In this document: one piece after another, positions 53,787-63,930 of the stretch | Layout of the letters: each line of letters begins with the position of its first letter | Numbering within the stretch: position 1 is the first letter of the stretch | Assembly (NCBI GenBank): GCA_029204225.1 | Contig: CM055097.1 | Span: 44,420,942 to 44,484,941 of the forward strand | Origin: Diphasiastrum complanatum | Taxonomy: Eukaryota > Streptophyta > Lycopodiopsida > Lycopodiales > Lycopodiaceae | Direction of reading: 5' to 3' | Length of the DNA: 64,000 bases | The notes under the pieces: generated by a model | Database searches by the model: none | Seen by the model: only the letters and a program-made list of their open reading frames with translations | What the model was told of the DNA's origin: nothing | Made by a program: the position numbers and the translations under genes

Positions 53787-54221
53787 CTAGAACAACATCT
53801 GATGTAGAGGAATCAACAAGTGCAGCAAGAGCACGAGCATGATCCGCAAGTGATGGTGTATGATAAAAGACATCAATAGGCTCCCATGTGGCCTCCTCAA
53901 TAGGACGGCCATCCCACTGACCAAAAACTGAATCTGCCGGCGGCGTCGACTATGGTATAGACGAACCTGTAATATAGCAGCAGGTAAAAATGGAAATAAC
54001 TCTAGAGCAGTAGGAAACTCAGCATCACAAGGAGCGTCATCCTCAATAGCAGCACATAATAAACTGACATGGAATACATCACAGGCGCGTGTGGAAGCAG
54101 GAAGCAGTAAGTGATATGTAACTGGACTAAGAATCTCCAAAATCCGATAAGGCCCATAATAACGTGGTGCAAGCTTCTCAGTAGAAGCATGGCCCTGGAC
54201 AAAATGATGACGTTCCAGCAA
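53787..54221 (-). pseudogene. Ty3/gypsy integrase C-terminal fragment
   Basis: HHFVQGHASTEKLAPRYYGP, then YRILEILSPVTYHLLLPAST and CDVFHVSLL match the GPY/F module (LaprYyGPyrIle-igpvaY-L-LP...vFHVSlL) near the end of gypsy integrases. The rest is frameshifted or noncoding. The upstream part is cut at 54222 by foldback-family sequence. Confidence 0.8.
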
Positions 54222-54300
54222 ACCGTATCAGTGGTACCGCCGGTACCGTTCGCTCTGGGATCCGCGGTACCAAGGCGGTACCATATTTAATATATATATA
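54222..54300. repeat. Foldback-family arm fragment
   Basis: ATCAGTGGTACCGCCGGTAC, GGGATCCGCGGTACCA and GGCGGTACCATA match 42036-42080 in the same order, followed by the same AT-rich type of sequence. Confidence 0.8.
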
Positions 54301-54743
54301 TATTTTTAAATATTTTAATATTTATTTTTTGCCTATTACCTACCAAAATAGGTCAAAAAAATGGAAAAAAAAGGGGTTCTGGGTGTAAAAAAAGAGGGTA
54401 TAGTACATGGTGCAGGGGACTGGTGCAACGGCATACGGGCACTGTGGGTGAGCAGACCATGGGGCCAATGGGAGAGCAACACAGGAGGGAGCATCACATG
54501 GAGACAGGTACAGAGGCACATGGAGGGATGATGGGGATCCACATGGCCGATCAGGCTGTGAGGATAAATAAGCACTCAGAATGCCATTGTGGTCGGCATT
54601 TTCAGAGGCTGTGAGAGAGCTAGTGATAGACAGTGAGAGAGCAAGCGAGAGCCGGTGACAGGCTGTGAGTGGCTGTTTGAGAGCCAGGGTGCTGTGAGAG
54701 GGTGTTCAAGGACCAGGGTGGTGTGAGGAGAAGGTCGATCGAG

Positions 54744-55109
54744 ATGGCAGAGCGCATACCACCGAAGCCCGAGGGCGAAGCCAGGAGGAAGCTTGAGGAA
54801 GATATCCGAAGGCACAACGAAAGGCATCGGAAGCAAGAGGCAGATATCTGAGAGATGCTGCGACAGACTCGGCAGAGAAATCCGGAACCAGAGCCACCCG
54901 CCCCCACTGTGGCTTCTGTCCCCGCTGTCGAGCTGGATTTGGATGAGCAGATTGGAATGAACTTCACACGACGGCAGCTCATCATGGTCAGGGAAAGGGC
55001 GGCCAGACGTCGGGCTAACCAGGAGGCAGCTCGGGCTAACCGGGAGGCGGAGCGAGAGCGACAAAACAATGCACCTGACGAGGGCGAGGAGTCGGTGGAG
55101 GATCAGTAG
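54744..55109 (+). pseudogene. Charged hypothetical protein with one in-frame stop
   Basis: A 121-codon frame starts MAERIPPKPEGEARRKLEED, has TGA at 54849-54851, and ends DEGEESVEDQ. It is very rich in Arg, Glu and Ala (ARRRANQEAARANREAERER), predicting a long charged helix. A GGATAAATAAGC TATA-like motif lies about 185 bp upstream (near 54560). I do not recognise the family. It converges on the minus-strand hAT-associated frame that ends at 55570 and may belong to the same element. Confidence 0.4.
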
Positions 55110-55569
55110 GAATGTTTAGAATAGATAAGGTCCAGCCGTATGTGGCGGAATATTGCTATGTAGTTTTCGGCAGTTTAGGGCACGACAAATAACTAGATGG
55201 CTACTTAAAAAAAAAGACAGGATATGTAATGTTATCTTTATACAACGGTTGAATCAATATATAGTTGTTTTTTGTGCAACGTGAGCCTGGTCATGTGAAA
55301 TGCAATCTCTGTAATGTTTTTAAATGCAAATGTATTACATGTGTTTATGAAATGCCGTTTGGGGTGTAGGGGTAATTGCTGTGCTCATGATGTAGGTGCA
55401 TTTATGTGAAGCTAACATTCACTTCAATCGAATGTACAGAGCGACATACGCACAATATGCAGCAAATAAAGTATGCCAAACACTGTATATAATGTGAAAA
55501 ATCATCTGAGTACAATGGTAGACCGCCTGGTAGAGACAAACTACTGAAACTAAAACAACAGAGCCACAA
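55110..55569. other. Convergent intergenic region
   Basis: Noncoding, AT-rich, between the two converging frames. No clear terminator or polyadenylation signal. Confidence 0.4.
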
Positions 55570-56392
55570 TCAATGCTCTGGCTCTGACTCAGACGAATGC
55601 TCTGGAGACAACTCAGGGCCCCGAGCTGACTCTCGCAGCCGATATTTGTGCCTGTCTGGAACTGGCATGGGCTGTGTGACCGAGTAGCATCATCCCAATC
55701 TGCCTCCGCATCAGCCCCCAAGCAAGCCAAACCAACAACACCTCCTCCAGCTGGCTGTAATCCTGCACCTCTAGCTGTACCTGGAGCCCTGCATGGTTGC
55801 CCTCTCTTCCCTGGCAGTTTCTGTTCCTTGCCTTTCTTGTTCGGTGCACCCTTGGGCCTTCCTGGTCTCTTGCGGACAAGAGGAGCTGTCAATGCCTCAT
55901 CATCCCCATGCAAATCACCTGGCTGGCTAGGCTGGGCCCAAGCTGAGGCCGGCTGGGATAGGGACGCAAAAGAGGGAACTCCCTGTGCACCTGAGCGAGG
56001 AGGATGAGCTCGAGGAGGATGAGCTCGTGGAGTCAATGCCCGTGGGGCTACAGGTGGAGGAACTGGTTGTGCAGGAGGTGAGTACAACGACGATATGTAC
56101 TAAAAGGGGCGCTGAGGTGGCCGGTACTGTACATCCTGGGTGCTGCCAAAGGGGGAGCGAGTGGAGTGGGTGCTGCCAAAGGAGGCGGATGTGGAGTGGG
56201 TGCTGCCATTGGAGGAGCAGCTAGAGGAGCCACTGTGGATGTGGGCGCTGCAAGAGAAAACCTGGGCACAGATGGTGGTCTGCCATGGAAACCTGGTGCT
56301 GCAGAAGTGGACGATGATGGAGGGGCTGCAGGCCTGAATGGCATCGGTGGTACTGGAGGAGCTGTGCGGTGCACATATACCCTCTGAGGAGC
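55570..56392 (-). pseudogene. C-terminal part of a hAT-associated low-complexity protein (downstream of the gypsy insertion)
   Basis: The minus frame 56428-56048 reads APQRVYVHRTAPPVPPMPFR and then Pro/Ala-rich sequence. The next frame (56087-55620) has an AT-hook-like KRPGRPKGAPNKKGKEQ. A third ends in the acidic tail ARGPELSPEHSSESEPEH (stop at 55570). Removing the gypsy element and one TSD joins it in frame with 62710-63513. The frame changes show decay. The function is unknown; the AT-hook suggests DNA binding. Confidence 0.4.
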
Positions 56393-56397
56393 TGGAG
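56393..56397. other. Target-site duplication, left copy (TGGAG)
   Basis: Identical to 62705-62709; these 5 bases flank the gypsy element exactly. Confidence 0.95.
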
Positions 56398-56755
56398 TGT
56401 AATAGATCCTAACACCACAGTAGGGCAAACACTAACTGATCCACCCAACCTTGCCTACTCCCTGATATAGAGTAAGCCCCTCCTAGCCCAGTGTGAGGAC
56501 TGGTAGCATGCTACTGCCAAGTGTCGGCCACGTGGCACTGACGTGGCCGACTGCACGTCGGGACCCAACTGGGGGCCCTATCCTGCTGACAGGGTCCCTA
56601 GGCTGTGTTAGGCCCGCCATGGCTATGGACCGTGCTGGGGCACACTACTCACACTGTCTTGCCCTGTTGGTCATGTACGCTGGACACGACCCTGACTGTG
56701 GTATCTGACCTATCTGTGTTCTCTAGGGTTCGGCACTGGTTACGAGCTCGTAACA
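56398..56755 (-). repeat. 3' LTR of the chromovirus
   Basis: 358 bp. In element orientation it starts TGTTACGAGCTCGTAACC and ends GATCTATTACA. The first 18 bases contain a GTTACGAGCTCGTAAC palindrome. Confidence 0.95.
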
Positions 56756-56770
56756 CTCCCTCCCCCTTAA
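56756..56770 (-). other. Polypurine tract
   Basis: The minus strand reads TTAAGGGGGAGGGAG immediately before the 3' LTR. The pol stop codon (TAA, 56767-56769) overlaps it. Confidence 0.9.
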
Positions 56771-57867
56771 GAACCGTCTTGGTCCTCTAAGACAAAGTCT
56801 GGAAAAATCTTGCGAAGGACGCTGCCTCTTTCCCAAGTGGCATTCTCAACAGGCTGATCATTCCACTTAACCAGATATTCTCGGTATAGAGTATGACGAG
56901 TCTGCGTCTCTCTACTATCAAGAATCTCCTCTGGTTCATGTGGAGGTTGTTGAGGATCCAATGGGAGAACTAGAACATTGTCCCCTACCAGATTGTCTGA
57001 TCTGGCTAAGGCTTTTCGTAACTGACTTACATGAAAGACTGGAAAAACCTTACTGCTGTGTGGGAGTTCTAGTTCATAGGTGACCTCGCCTAGTCTCCTA
57101 CTGATGGTAAAGGGACCACAATACCTTGGAGACAACTTAGCACACACTCCTGATTTGAGGGTTTTAGAGTCAACTGGGACTCTCAAGTAGACTTTCTCAC
57201 CAGTGGAGAACTGCACATCCCGTCTGTGTGGATCTGCATAATGCCTGGCTCGATCCTGGGATTGTCTAATGCTACGCTTAGCATGTTCTATCATCTGGTT
57301 TAGGTCTTCTAAAAAGTTTCTGGCTGCTTCAACTTTTTCTTGTTTAAACCCTACAGCTGTGGGTGAGCGTGGCTGAAAACCGTACATCAGCATAAATGGG
57401 CTGTATCCCGTAGCTGAATGTTTGGTACTGTTGTAAGCAAACTCTAATATCGAGAGATACTCCTCCCAATTAGTCTGCCTCTTGCTGACGTATGCACGAA
57501 GCATATCCTCCAGCACTTGATTTACCCTTTCTGTTTGACCGTCCGTCTGTGGATGGTCGGTGGTACTCATATTAAGTTTAGTATGGAGATGATGGAATAC
57601 TGCCTTCCAAAAATTTCCAGTAAACTTACTGTCCCGGTCGCTGACTATGCCGGAAGGTAGACCGTACAATTTAAATAGCCCGTCTACAAACAACCTCGCT
57701 AACTCTGGAGCTCTAACGGTTGTTTTGGTCGGAATAAAATGAGCCATTTTGGTCAGACGGTCAACTGTGACCCATATAGCGTCATTACCCTTTTGGGTTT
57801 TAGGCAGGCCTACTATAAAATCCATGGAGATACTCTCCCATTTACCAGCTGGTATTTCCAAGGGATG
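56767..57867 (-). pseudogene. Chromovirus integrase core, GPY/F module and chromodomain
   Basis: The catalytic core has SISMDFIVGLPKTQKG (first Asp), VSDRDSKFTGNFWKAVFHHL (second Asp) and DHPQTDGQTERVNQVLED (Glu). KLSPRYCGPFTISRRLGEVT is the GPY/F module and FPVFHVSQLRKAL follows. The C-terminal EILDSRETQTRHTLYREYLV, KWNDQPVENATWE is a chromodomain, expected to steer integration to chromatin. This 364-codon frame is open but is separated from the upstream part of pol by TAG at 57868-57870. Confidence 0.9.
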
Positions 57868-58614
57868 CTACAACCCTCCTGCCTTTAAACGCCCTGCTTT
57901 ATTTACTTGACATTTCTGGCAACTGGTTACATACTGGTGGACGTCCTTTTTCATACTGGGCCAGAAAAATTGCCTACGAAGAAGCTCATAGGTCTTCTGT
58001 ATGCCTGGGTGTCCCGCGCTAGGATTGTCATGACATTCATATAGGACCTGCTGCCTATAATCCTCTGAATTGGGGACACATACTCTATCTCTATAGAGCA
58101 AGTACTCATCCTGAATGGAATACTGTTTCCATTTGAATCCTTGAGTCAACTGACCCTCAACCACTGGGGTTTGCTTGGGTAATACAGGCTCAGAATCCTC
58201 AACGTCATCTGACGACGTATACTCGGACTCATCATCATCCTCAACGGAAGCTGCCGTATTCTTGGATGATCTGGCACCAGCCCCAGGAACTGGTTCTGGA
58301 GTCTGTAACTGTCTGTTCTGGACTGAGTTCCAGATAATAGAGAAGAATGCATCATGCTGGCATTTCCCTCTCAAGGACTCGAGTAACTCATTACGAATCT
58401 GAGTAAAACTCAGCTCGTTTATCATAGGCATTCTGCTAAGGGCATCTGCTACTGTATTGAATTTTCCACGCCTATATCTGATAGACATGTCAAACTCTTG
58501 CATCAACTCTGCCCAACGAGCTTTCCGACCTCTAAGCTCAGGTTGATTGCAAAGGTATCTGAGACTCTCATGGTCTGTCAGGACCTCAAAGTTGGCACCA
58601 TACAAATAATGCCT
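57868..58614 (-). pseudogene. Chromovirus RNase H end and integrase zinc domain
   Basis: It begins right after TAG at 58615-58617 with RHYLYGANFEVLTDHESLRY and RRGKFNTVADALSRMP (RNase H). An acidic linker follows (SVEDDDESEYTSSDDVEDSE), then HDNPSAGHPGIQKTYELLRR and CQKCQVNKAGRLKAGGL, the HHCC zinc domain. It is in the same frame as the RT and the integrase core. Confidence 0.9.
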
Positions 58615-59829
58615 CTAAGTCTTAAGGGCATGGACTATAGAAAAGAGTTCCTTTTCATAGGCACTGTACCTAGTCTGAGCTGGCTCGAGTTTTTTACTCT
58701 CGAACGCAACTGGTCGTCCACCCTGAGTTAGCACAGCATCTACTGCAAAGTCGCTAGCATCTGTTTCGACCACAAATGGCTGATTGGGGTCGACGACTTT
58801 TAAAACTGGTGCTGTAGCTAAGGCTGTTTTGAGAGCATCAAAGCTCTCCTGTTGTGCAGACTCCCAAATGAACTCCTTTCCCTTCCCCTTAAGAAGATTT
58901 GTCATAGGAACTGCTATCTGAGCATATTCCTTGACAAATCGTCTGTAATATCCTGCCAAACCAAGAAAGATCTGAAGTTCCAAAATATTTTGAGGTCTCA
59001 GCCAACTGAGTATGGCTTTAACCTTATTTGGGTCCATCTTGATCCCATCTGAAGAGATAATGTGACCCAAATATGCTACTTCTTCAACGAAGAATTCACA
59101 CTTGGATTGTTTAGCATAAAGCTTATGCTTTCTGAGCAGTCGAAACACCTTTCTGAGGTGTTTTAGATGCTCCTTCCTCGTTTTGCTGTAGACGAGGATG
59201 TCATCTAAAAATACGACTACAAACTTACCCAAGTATGGTCTGAGGACACTGTTCATCAAGGTCATAAAGGTAGCTGGAGCATTTGTGAGCCCAAATGGCA
59301 TCACCTTAAACTCATAATGACCATGACGAGTCCTAAAAGCTGTTTTCGAGACATCTTCCGATTTTATACGGACTTGATGATATCCCGATCTGAGGTCTAT
59401 TTTGCTGAAAAACTTAGCCCCGTCGAGTTGATCAAACAACTCGTCTGCCCGAGGCATAGGGTATTTATTCTTAATTGTGACTTTATTGAGGGCTCTGTAA
59501 TCTACGCAAAGACGCATAGACCCCTCTTTCTTTTTCACCAATAGGACTGGTGAGGCCCATGGTGAACTACTGGTCTGAATTTGGCCTTTCCCAAGATAGT
59601 CTGTTAACTGCCTAGTTATTTCTTCATCCTCTGTTCGGCTGACCCGATACGGAGGTTTAGAAACAGGTGCTGTACCTGGTACTAGGTTTATTACATGATC
59701 TACCTCTCTGCTAGGTGGTAAACCATGTGGCAAATCTTCAGGAAAAACATCTTTAAATTTAGACAATAAAGTTTCTAATTTACTGATTTTCCGCCGTAAA
59801 AAACTGGAAATAGAAACTTCAGGAATAAA
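58615..59829 (-). pseudogene. Chromovirus reverse transcriptase and RNase H
   Basis: The frame runs from the codon after TAG 59830-59832. RT motifs are [57 protein letters not shown] (catalytic Asp), [10 protein letters not shown] and [16 protein letters not shown] (FLDD). The RNase H start [20 protein letters not shown] has Asp where most elements have Gly (FAVgAVL). It ends at TAG 58615-58617 within LKT-stop-RHYL, where relatives have Trp. Confidence 0.95.
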
Positions 59830-60738
59830 CTAAAAGTCACATAAGAATACCTGATGGTCTTCGTCTCCGATTAGCTGACAGAGTTCTGAACTGCAGACCA
59901 TAGGGCTGTTGGGAACATCATGCTCCCCATGCAACTGGATCTCTCGGCCTTTATGCTGAAAGCTGAGGGTGTTCTCCTGATAGTTTATGTGGAGGGAAGG
60001 TCCTAAACTGTAGAGCCAATCTCTCCCGAGAACAATGTCTGTTCGATCCAAGTGCATTATCTGAAAGTTTATTTCATCTTGGTACCCCTGAATACCAAGA
60101 TTTAACTTACTTACCATAGTTTCCCATATTTTTTTATCTTCACCCTTAGCTAATGAAACTATGTACCTATGCTGACTAGGTACTTCTGGTAGTTTAAGCT
60201 TTTTAACCAGGGTGTGGTTGATGAAATTATGGGTTGCCCCATCATCAACCATGACTCTTACTGATTGGTTACCAACTTTCCCATGCATACGTACTAGGTC
60301 ATGCGGCCCAAAGCTGAAGGGTCTCGCTAGCATTGCAGAGGTCAGCTGGCAACAGTGTTCATGATCTTCATGATACACTTTGATCTCGGAAGCTACCGAG
60401 TTACTGGGGAAACATACAGTCTGAACAAGATGAACTTGTTTTTTATCTTTCTTATCTTTTTTAGTGAAAGGCCCCTTGGGACACTGTCTGACTGTGTGTC
60501 CCTTGCCCATACACACAAAGCACAAACGTTCTTGTTTGGCTTTCTCAAAATCATCTGGTTTTAAGGGCTGTATGAGTGAAGGGCGTTTCTGAGGAGCTTC
60601 ACTTTTAAATTTGTCTTCTTTCTTTCTTTTTAAATTGAAAGTCTTTTTGAGAAGGCTGCTCAGAAAGTGGCTGTTGTCTCGCCTTCTTCCTACCCACTGA
60701 ATCATCATAGATTTGGGCATATCTGAGAGCTTGCTCAA
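59830..60738 (-). pseudogene. Chromovirus zinc knuckle and aspartic protease
   Basis: It contains CFVCMGKGHTVRQC (CX2CX4HX4C), then QSVRVMVDDGATHNFINHTL, the protease site in the DDG variant, DIVLGRDWLYSLGPSLHINY and SFQHKGREIQLHG. It is in the pol frame, +1 relative to gag, overlapping it at 60605-60738. It ends at TAG 59830-59832 just before the RT. Confidence 0.85.
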
Positions 60739-61540
60739 GGGTAGTAGGCGAGTTTCTCTGGACCTCTACTTTATATTCATCTTTGAGGCCACGGACAAAT
60801 CCCCTGATTTTCTGATAGTCATCCATATTTTTAATCTTTAAAATTGCTTCTCGATACTGCGAGATATATTGGATGAGGGATTTATCCATTACTGTTCTTT
60901 CCCAAGCTTCCTAGGCTCTATCCAGTTCTATTTCTGGTAGAAATTTTCTTAGGAAAGCTTCTTCAAAAGCTTTCCATGACCGGGGAGTCTGCCCAGTCTC
61001 TTGGAGATTTAACCACCACTTATAGGCCATAGGCCCTAAAGAAAGACTGGCCTCAATTGCTTGCAAATGGTCAGGGGTCTGTTTAAGAGCATGAATGTTC
61101 TTCCATTTGCTGAGGAAGGTTTGTAGAATATCTGCATTTCTATCCTTCTCTTCCCCATTAAAAGTAGGAGTCTTTAAATCTTCAAAAACACTGGGGTGAG
61201 ACCGTAAAGTCTCACCCGAAACTGATGGAAGTGGAGAAGGGGATAACTGAGAAGTGGAGAGAAGGCTTCCGTTTGCGGAACTCAAAATCAAGCTTTTGAG
61301 TTCAGCGAACGAGTCGTCCACACTGGACTTGAAATTGGCTATTGCCAACTTCAGTTCATCCACTTCTGTTACCAATTGGAGAAACTGCTCCTTGGTAACC
61401 AGTTCGTCGAGTTCTTCGGCGAACTGTTCCTGTTCTTCCACTTCCATGGGTTCCTTCCCTTTTCTGTAAGCCAAGGCTTCTGTTTCAAGTTCGTCGAAGC
61501 CTCTCTCCTGGGGTTGGTCAGGTCCCTGAGGAGTGGTCAT
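60605..61540 (-). pseudogene. Chromovirus gag (matrix/capsid)
   Basis: Start ATG at 61540 (MTTPQGPDQPQERGFDELET). A coiled-coil-like segment follows (LVTEVDELKLAIANFKSSVD), then the retrotransposon gag domain: NADILQTFLSKWKNIHALKQ, LGPMAYKWWLNLQETGQTPR and SWKAFEEAFLRKF. TAG at 60911-60913 interrupts it before EAWERTVMDKSLIQYISQYR. The zinc knuckle follows in the +1 frame, so one base change or a frameshift event lies in 60605-60738. Confidence 0.85.
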
Positions 61541-62331
61541 CTTCGGAACTGAAAGAGAGTTACCTTAACTTCTGAAGAAAAAAAAGTCTAAAAGACTAAT
61601 TTACAACTGTACAAGGAAAAGGAAAGATGACTTAGCTGTTTCTGAGGACTGTACTTCCACAGAGAGAATCAAGAAAAGCCCTTTCAGGTCTTCCTCCACT
61701 GCTTTCAGACCTGCTGTCCCGAAAAATGCCAGTTTGAAGCTTCAAAACGGTGCCAAATTTCCCGGTTCTCTGAGGATAGTAGCTCGCTAGTCTGACAGCA
61801 CCCCAATCTGTCCACAAGAAGGCAAATTTGAAGTCCGAAAGCACTTCTGAATTGTGAAATTTCAGAAGTCCCCTACTCGCTAATCTGTTCGAAGTACTAT
61901 TGCTCCAAATCTTCCAAGTTAGGGTCCAAAAATTTGTCAGAAATCTGAAAACTCAGAAGTATTGGCAGCGCTGACCCTGTTGGGAAATCTCAGCTTGAAA
62001 TCCGCTCAGCTCTACTGAAATTGCACTTTGAAAACAGAAGTAGATCCCTGTATGTACAGCGATGGGTCTACTTGCTATTTCCTACTCTATTTCCGCTGGA
62101 AATCTTTTAAAAAAGATCTCTGAAATCAGTGATGGATAGCTGCCCTTCCAGCGAGTTCCCTGTACATGGAATTTGACTCCTTACTATTGTAATTTCTCAG
62201 TGAATTTCAAAGGTTTGAAGGCTGCATCTACAACGATCCTCCTCCTCTATTCCTCTCTGAGAATCTGAGAAACACTTCCTATCTTTTGATAGCTTTCTCT
62301 ACTGCTGCTCCTGAACTCCCTAGGATGGAGA
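61541..62331 (-). other. Chromovirus 5' leader
   Basis: About 790 bp between PBS and gag start without a conserved frame. It contains several CTGAA-ATTTCAGAA-type words. Confidence 0.7.
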
Positions 62332-62345
62332 TGGCTCTGATACCA
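62332..62345 (-). other. Primer-binding site, initiator-Met tRNA type
   Basis: The minus strand reads TGGTATCAGAGCCA one base after the 5' LTR end, the standard plant PBS. Confidence 0.95.
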
Positions 62346-62346
62346 G

Positions 62347-62704
62347 TGTAATAGATCCTAACACCACAGTAGGGCAAACACTAACTGATCCACCCAACCT
62401 TGCCTACTCCCTGATATAGAGTAAGCCCCTCCTAGCCCAGTGTGAGGATTGGTAGCATGCTACTGCCAAGTGTCGGCCACGTGGCACTGACGTGGCCGAC
62501 TGCACGTCGGAACCCAACTGGGGGCCCTATCCTGCTGACAGGGTCCCTAGGCTATGTTAGGCCCGCCATGGCTATGGACCGTGCTGGGGCACACTACTCA
62601 CACTGTCTTGCCCTGTTGGTCATGTACGCTGGACACGACCCTGACTGTGGTATCTGACCTATCTGTGTTCTCTAGGGTTCGGCACTGGTTACGAGCTCGT
62701 AACA
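62347..62704 (-). repeat. 5' LTR of the chromovirus
   Basis: 358 bp, matching 56398-56755 except three transitions (56500/62449, near 56561/62510 and near 56605/62554). Ends are TG...CA. Confidence 0.95.
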
Positions 62705-62709
62705 TGGAG
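62705..62709. other. Target-site duplication, right copy (TGGAG)
   Basis: Identical to 56393-56397. Confidence 0.95.
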
Positions 62710-63513
62710 GAACTGTAGACACCTCGTGCGGCTGCTCTGGCTGGGACTCTGTGTATGGCATGCTAGCAAGAGATGAAGGGGGTGCCCTGACACCCGGCAT
62801 CTGCTGAGCCTCTGAATCCAATGTGGCAATCAAGTCGTCCAGCTGAGCATCTGAATACAAATGCTCTGGGCTCTGGGCCTCATCCTGTGCACCATCCCCT
62901 GAATCATCCTGTGCACCATCCCCTGAATCAACCCGTGCCTCATCCCATGCCTCATCATGTGCACCCTGTAGACCCTGCATGGCCTCCCAATCTGTACAAT
63001 CAAAGTCATCTGGTGCCTCCTCTGGTGTGCTGTCGTAGTAACGGCCATGACTCTGTACTGCACGCATCCAAACAGTTGCGGGACCGGCATCTAAATCACT
63101 CTGCCCTCTATCAAGAGCCTCCTCCATCATGTTGACATAGGTAGGTATGCCACTGGCCCCACCTGTGTGCCCTGCCTGTCTCCTGGTATAATCTGTGCCA
63201 TGTGCCCCACCTCTGCCACGTGATGCACCTGTGACCCCTGCCCGTGGCGTGTGCCCTGCACCTGTATCATCTGCCTCATCCCTCTCTGATCTGGCAAAAA
63301 CAACCCGAATGGGCTCATCCTCATCATGCTCATCCGCCTCATACAATGGGGGCTCTCTGTGCTCAAGCCCAAGCTCTCTCTCTCTCTCATCTCAGCAAGC
63401 TCCCTCTCTCTCTCTGCAGGCAACTGTGTGCCAAAGTCATCTGCAGGCATGGGATGGACGTTGTCCGTAGGCAAGTCAACCTGGCGCTCCAAATCAGATA
63501 TCTTCGTCTGCAA
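62710..63513 (-). pseudogene. N-terminal part of the hAT-associated low-complexity protein (upstream of the gypsy insertion)
   Basis: Minus frames 63513-63350 (SDLERQVDLPTDNVHPMPAD, AERERELAEMRERE) and 63346-62705 (YEADEHDEDEPIRVVFARSE, SRGRGGAHGTDYTRRQ, VDSGDGAQDDSGDGAQDEAQ) form an acidic, Gly/Asp/Glu-rich protein. The two frames differ, so one shift lies near 63350. Upstream it abuts a DUF659-like hAT piece, so I read it as sequence downstream of a hAT transposase. The frame runs without a stop into the gypsy target site. Confidence 0.4.
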
Positions 63514-63620
63514 GGGTGAACGATGTGAGGGAACTCGGCCTCTAGCACGACGCCCATCTGAATGCAGTTCGTGGCATTGTCCGTCATCACCGTGACGACA
63601 TGCAGGGGGCCTATGGACAA
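63514..63620 (-). pseudogene. hAT transposase fragment (DUF659-like)
   Basis: The minus strand reads IGPLHVVTVMTDNATNCIQM followed by GVVLEAEFPHIVHPC. The VVTDNA-N---G--l---fPhI pattern is the DUF659 region of plant hAT transposases. Only about 35 residues remain. It lies between the acidic frame (left) and a gypsy fragment (right). Confidence 0.7.
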
Positions 63621-63930
63621 GATGGAAGACCTGACATCAAACATGAACTCTGGCAAATTCTGGCAAGCGGTCTTTGAGAAATTAGAGACCACCCTAAGTT
63701 TGGGGTCATCAGATCATCCTTAATCGGATGGTCAGACAGAGAGGACAAACCAGTCTATGGAAGATATGCTTCGGGCATATGTTTCCAAAAGACAGTCAAT
63801 GATTGAGTTTGCGTATAATAGCGCAAAGCACTCTGCAACGGGTTTTAGTCCATTTTCTCTAATGTATGGTTTCCAGCCTAGGGCTCCCATTTCAGTGGGC
63901 CTCAAAGGCCTCAAGGTTAAAGTAGCAGCT
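63621..63930 (+). pseudogene. Ty3/gypsy integrase fragment
   Basis: The plus strand reads SGKFWQAVFEKLETTLSLGS, SDGQTERTNQSMEDMLRAYV, then a deletion (SKRQ-SMIEFAYNS), and AKHSATGFSPFSLMYGFQPR. It is close to 57361-57640 of the intact element but from a different copy, and internally deleted. It is inserted between two hAT fragments. Confidence 0.85.

Larger units (their letters stand above)
56398..62704 (-). mobile_element. Complete Ty3/gypsy chromovirus, minus strand
   Basis: A 6307-bp element with 358-bp LTRs at both ends, TGGAG target duplications, an initiator-Met PBS, a polypurine tract, gag, protease, RT, RNase H and an integrase with a C-terminal chromodomain. The LTRs differ at only three positions, all transitions, so the insertion is young. 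Four in-frame TAG codons prevent autonomous expression unless suppressed. It sits inside the hAT-associated frame. Confidence 0.95.

Noticed and set aside
62442-62657. 71-codon frame present in both LTRs
   Set aside because: It is antisense to the element and exists twice only because the LTR is repeated.
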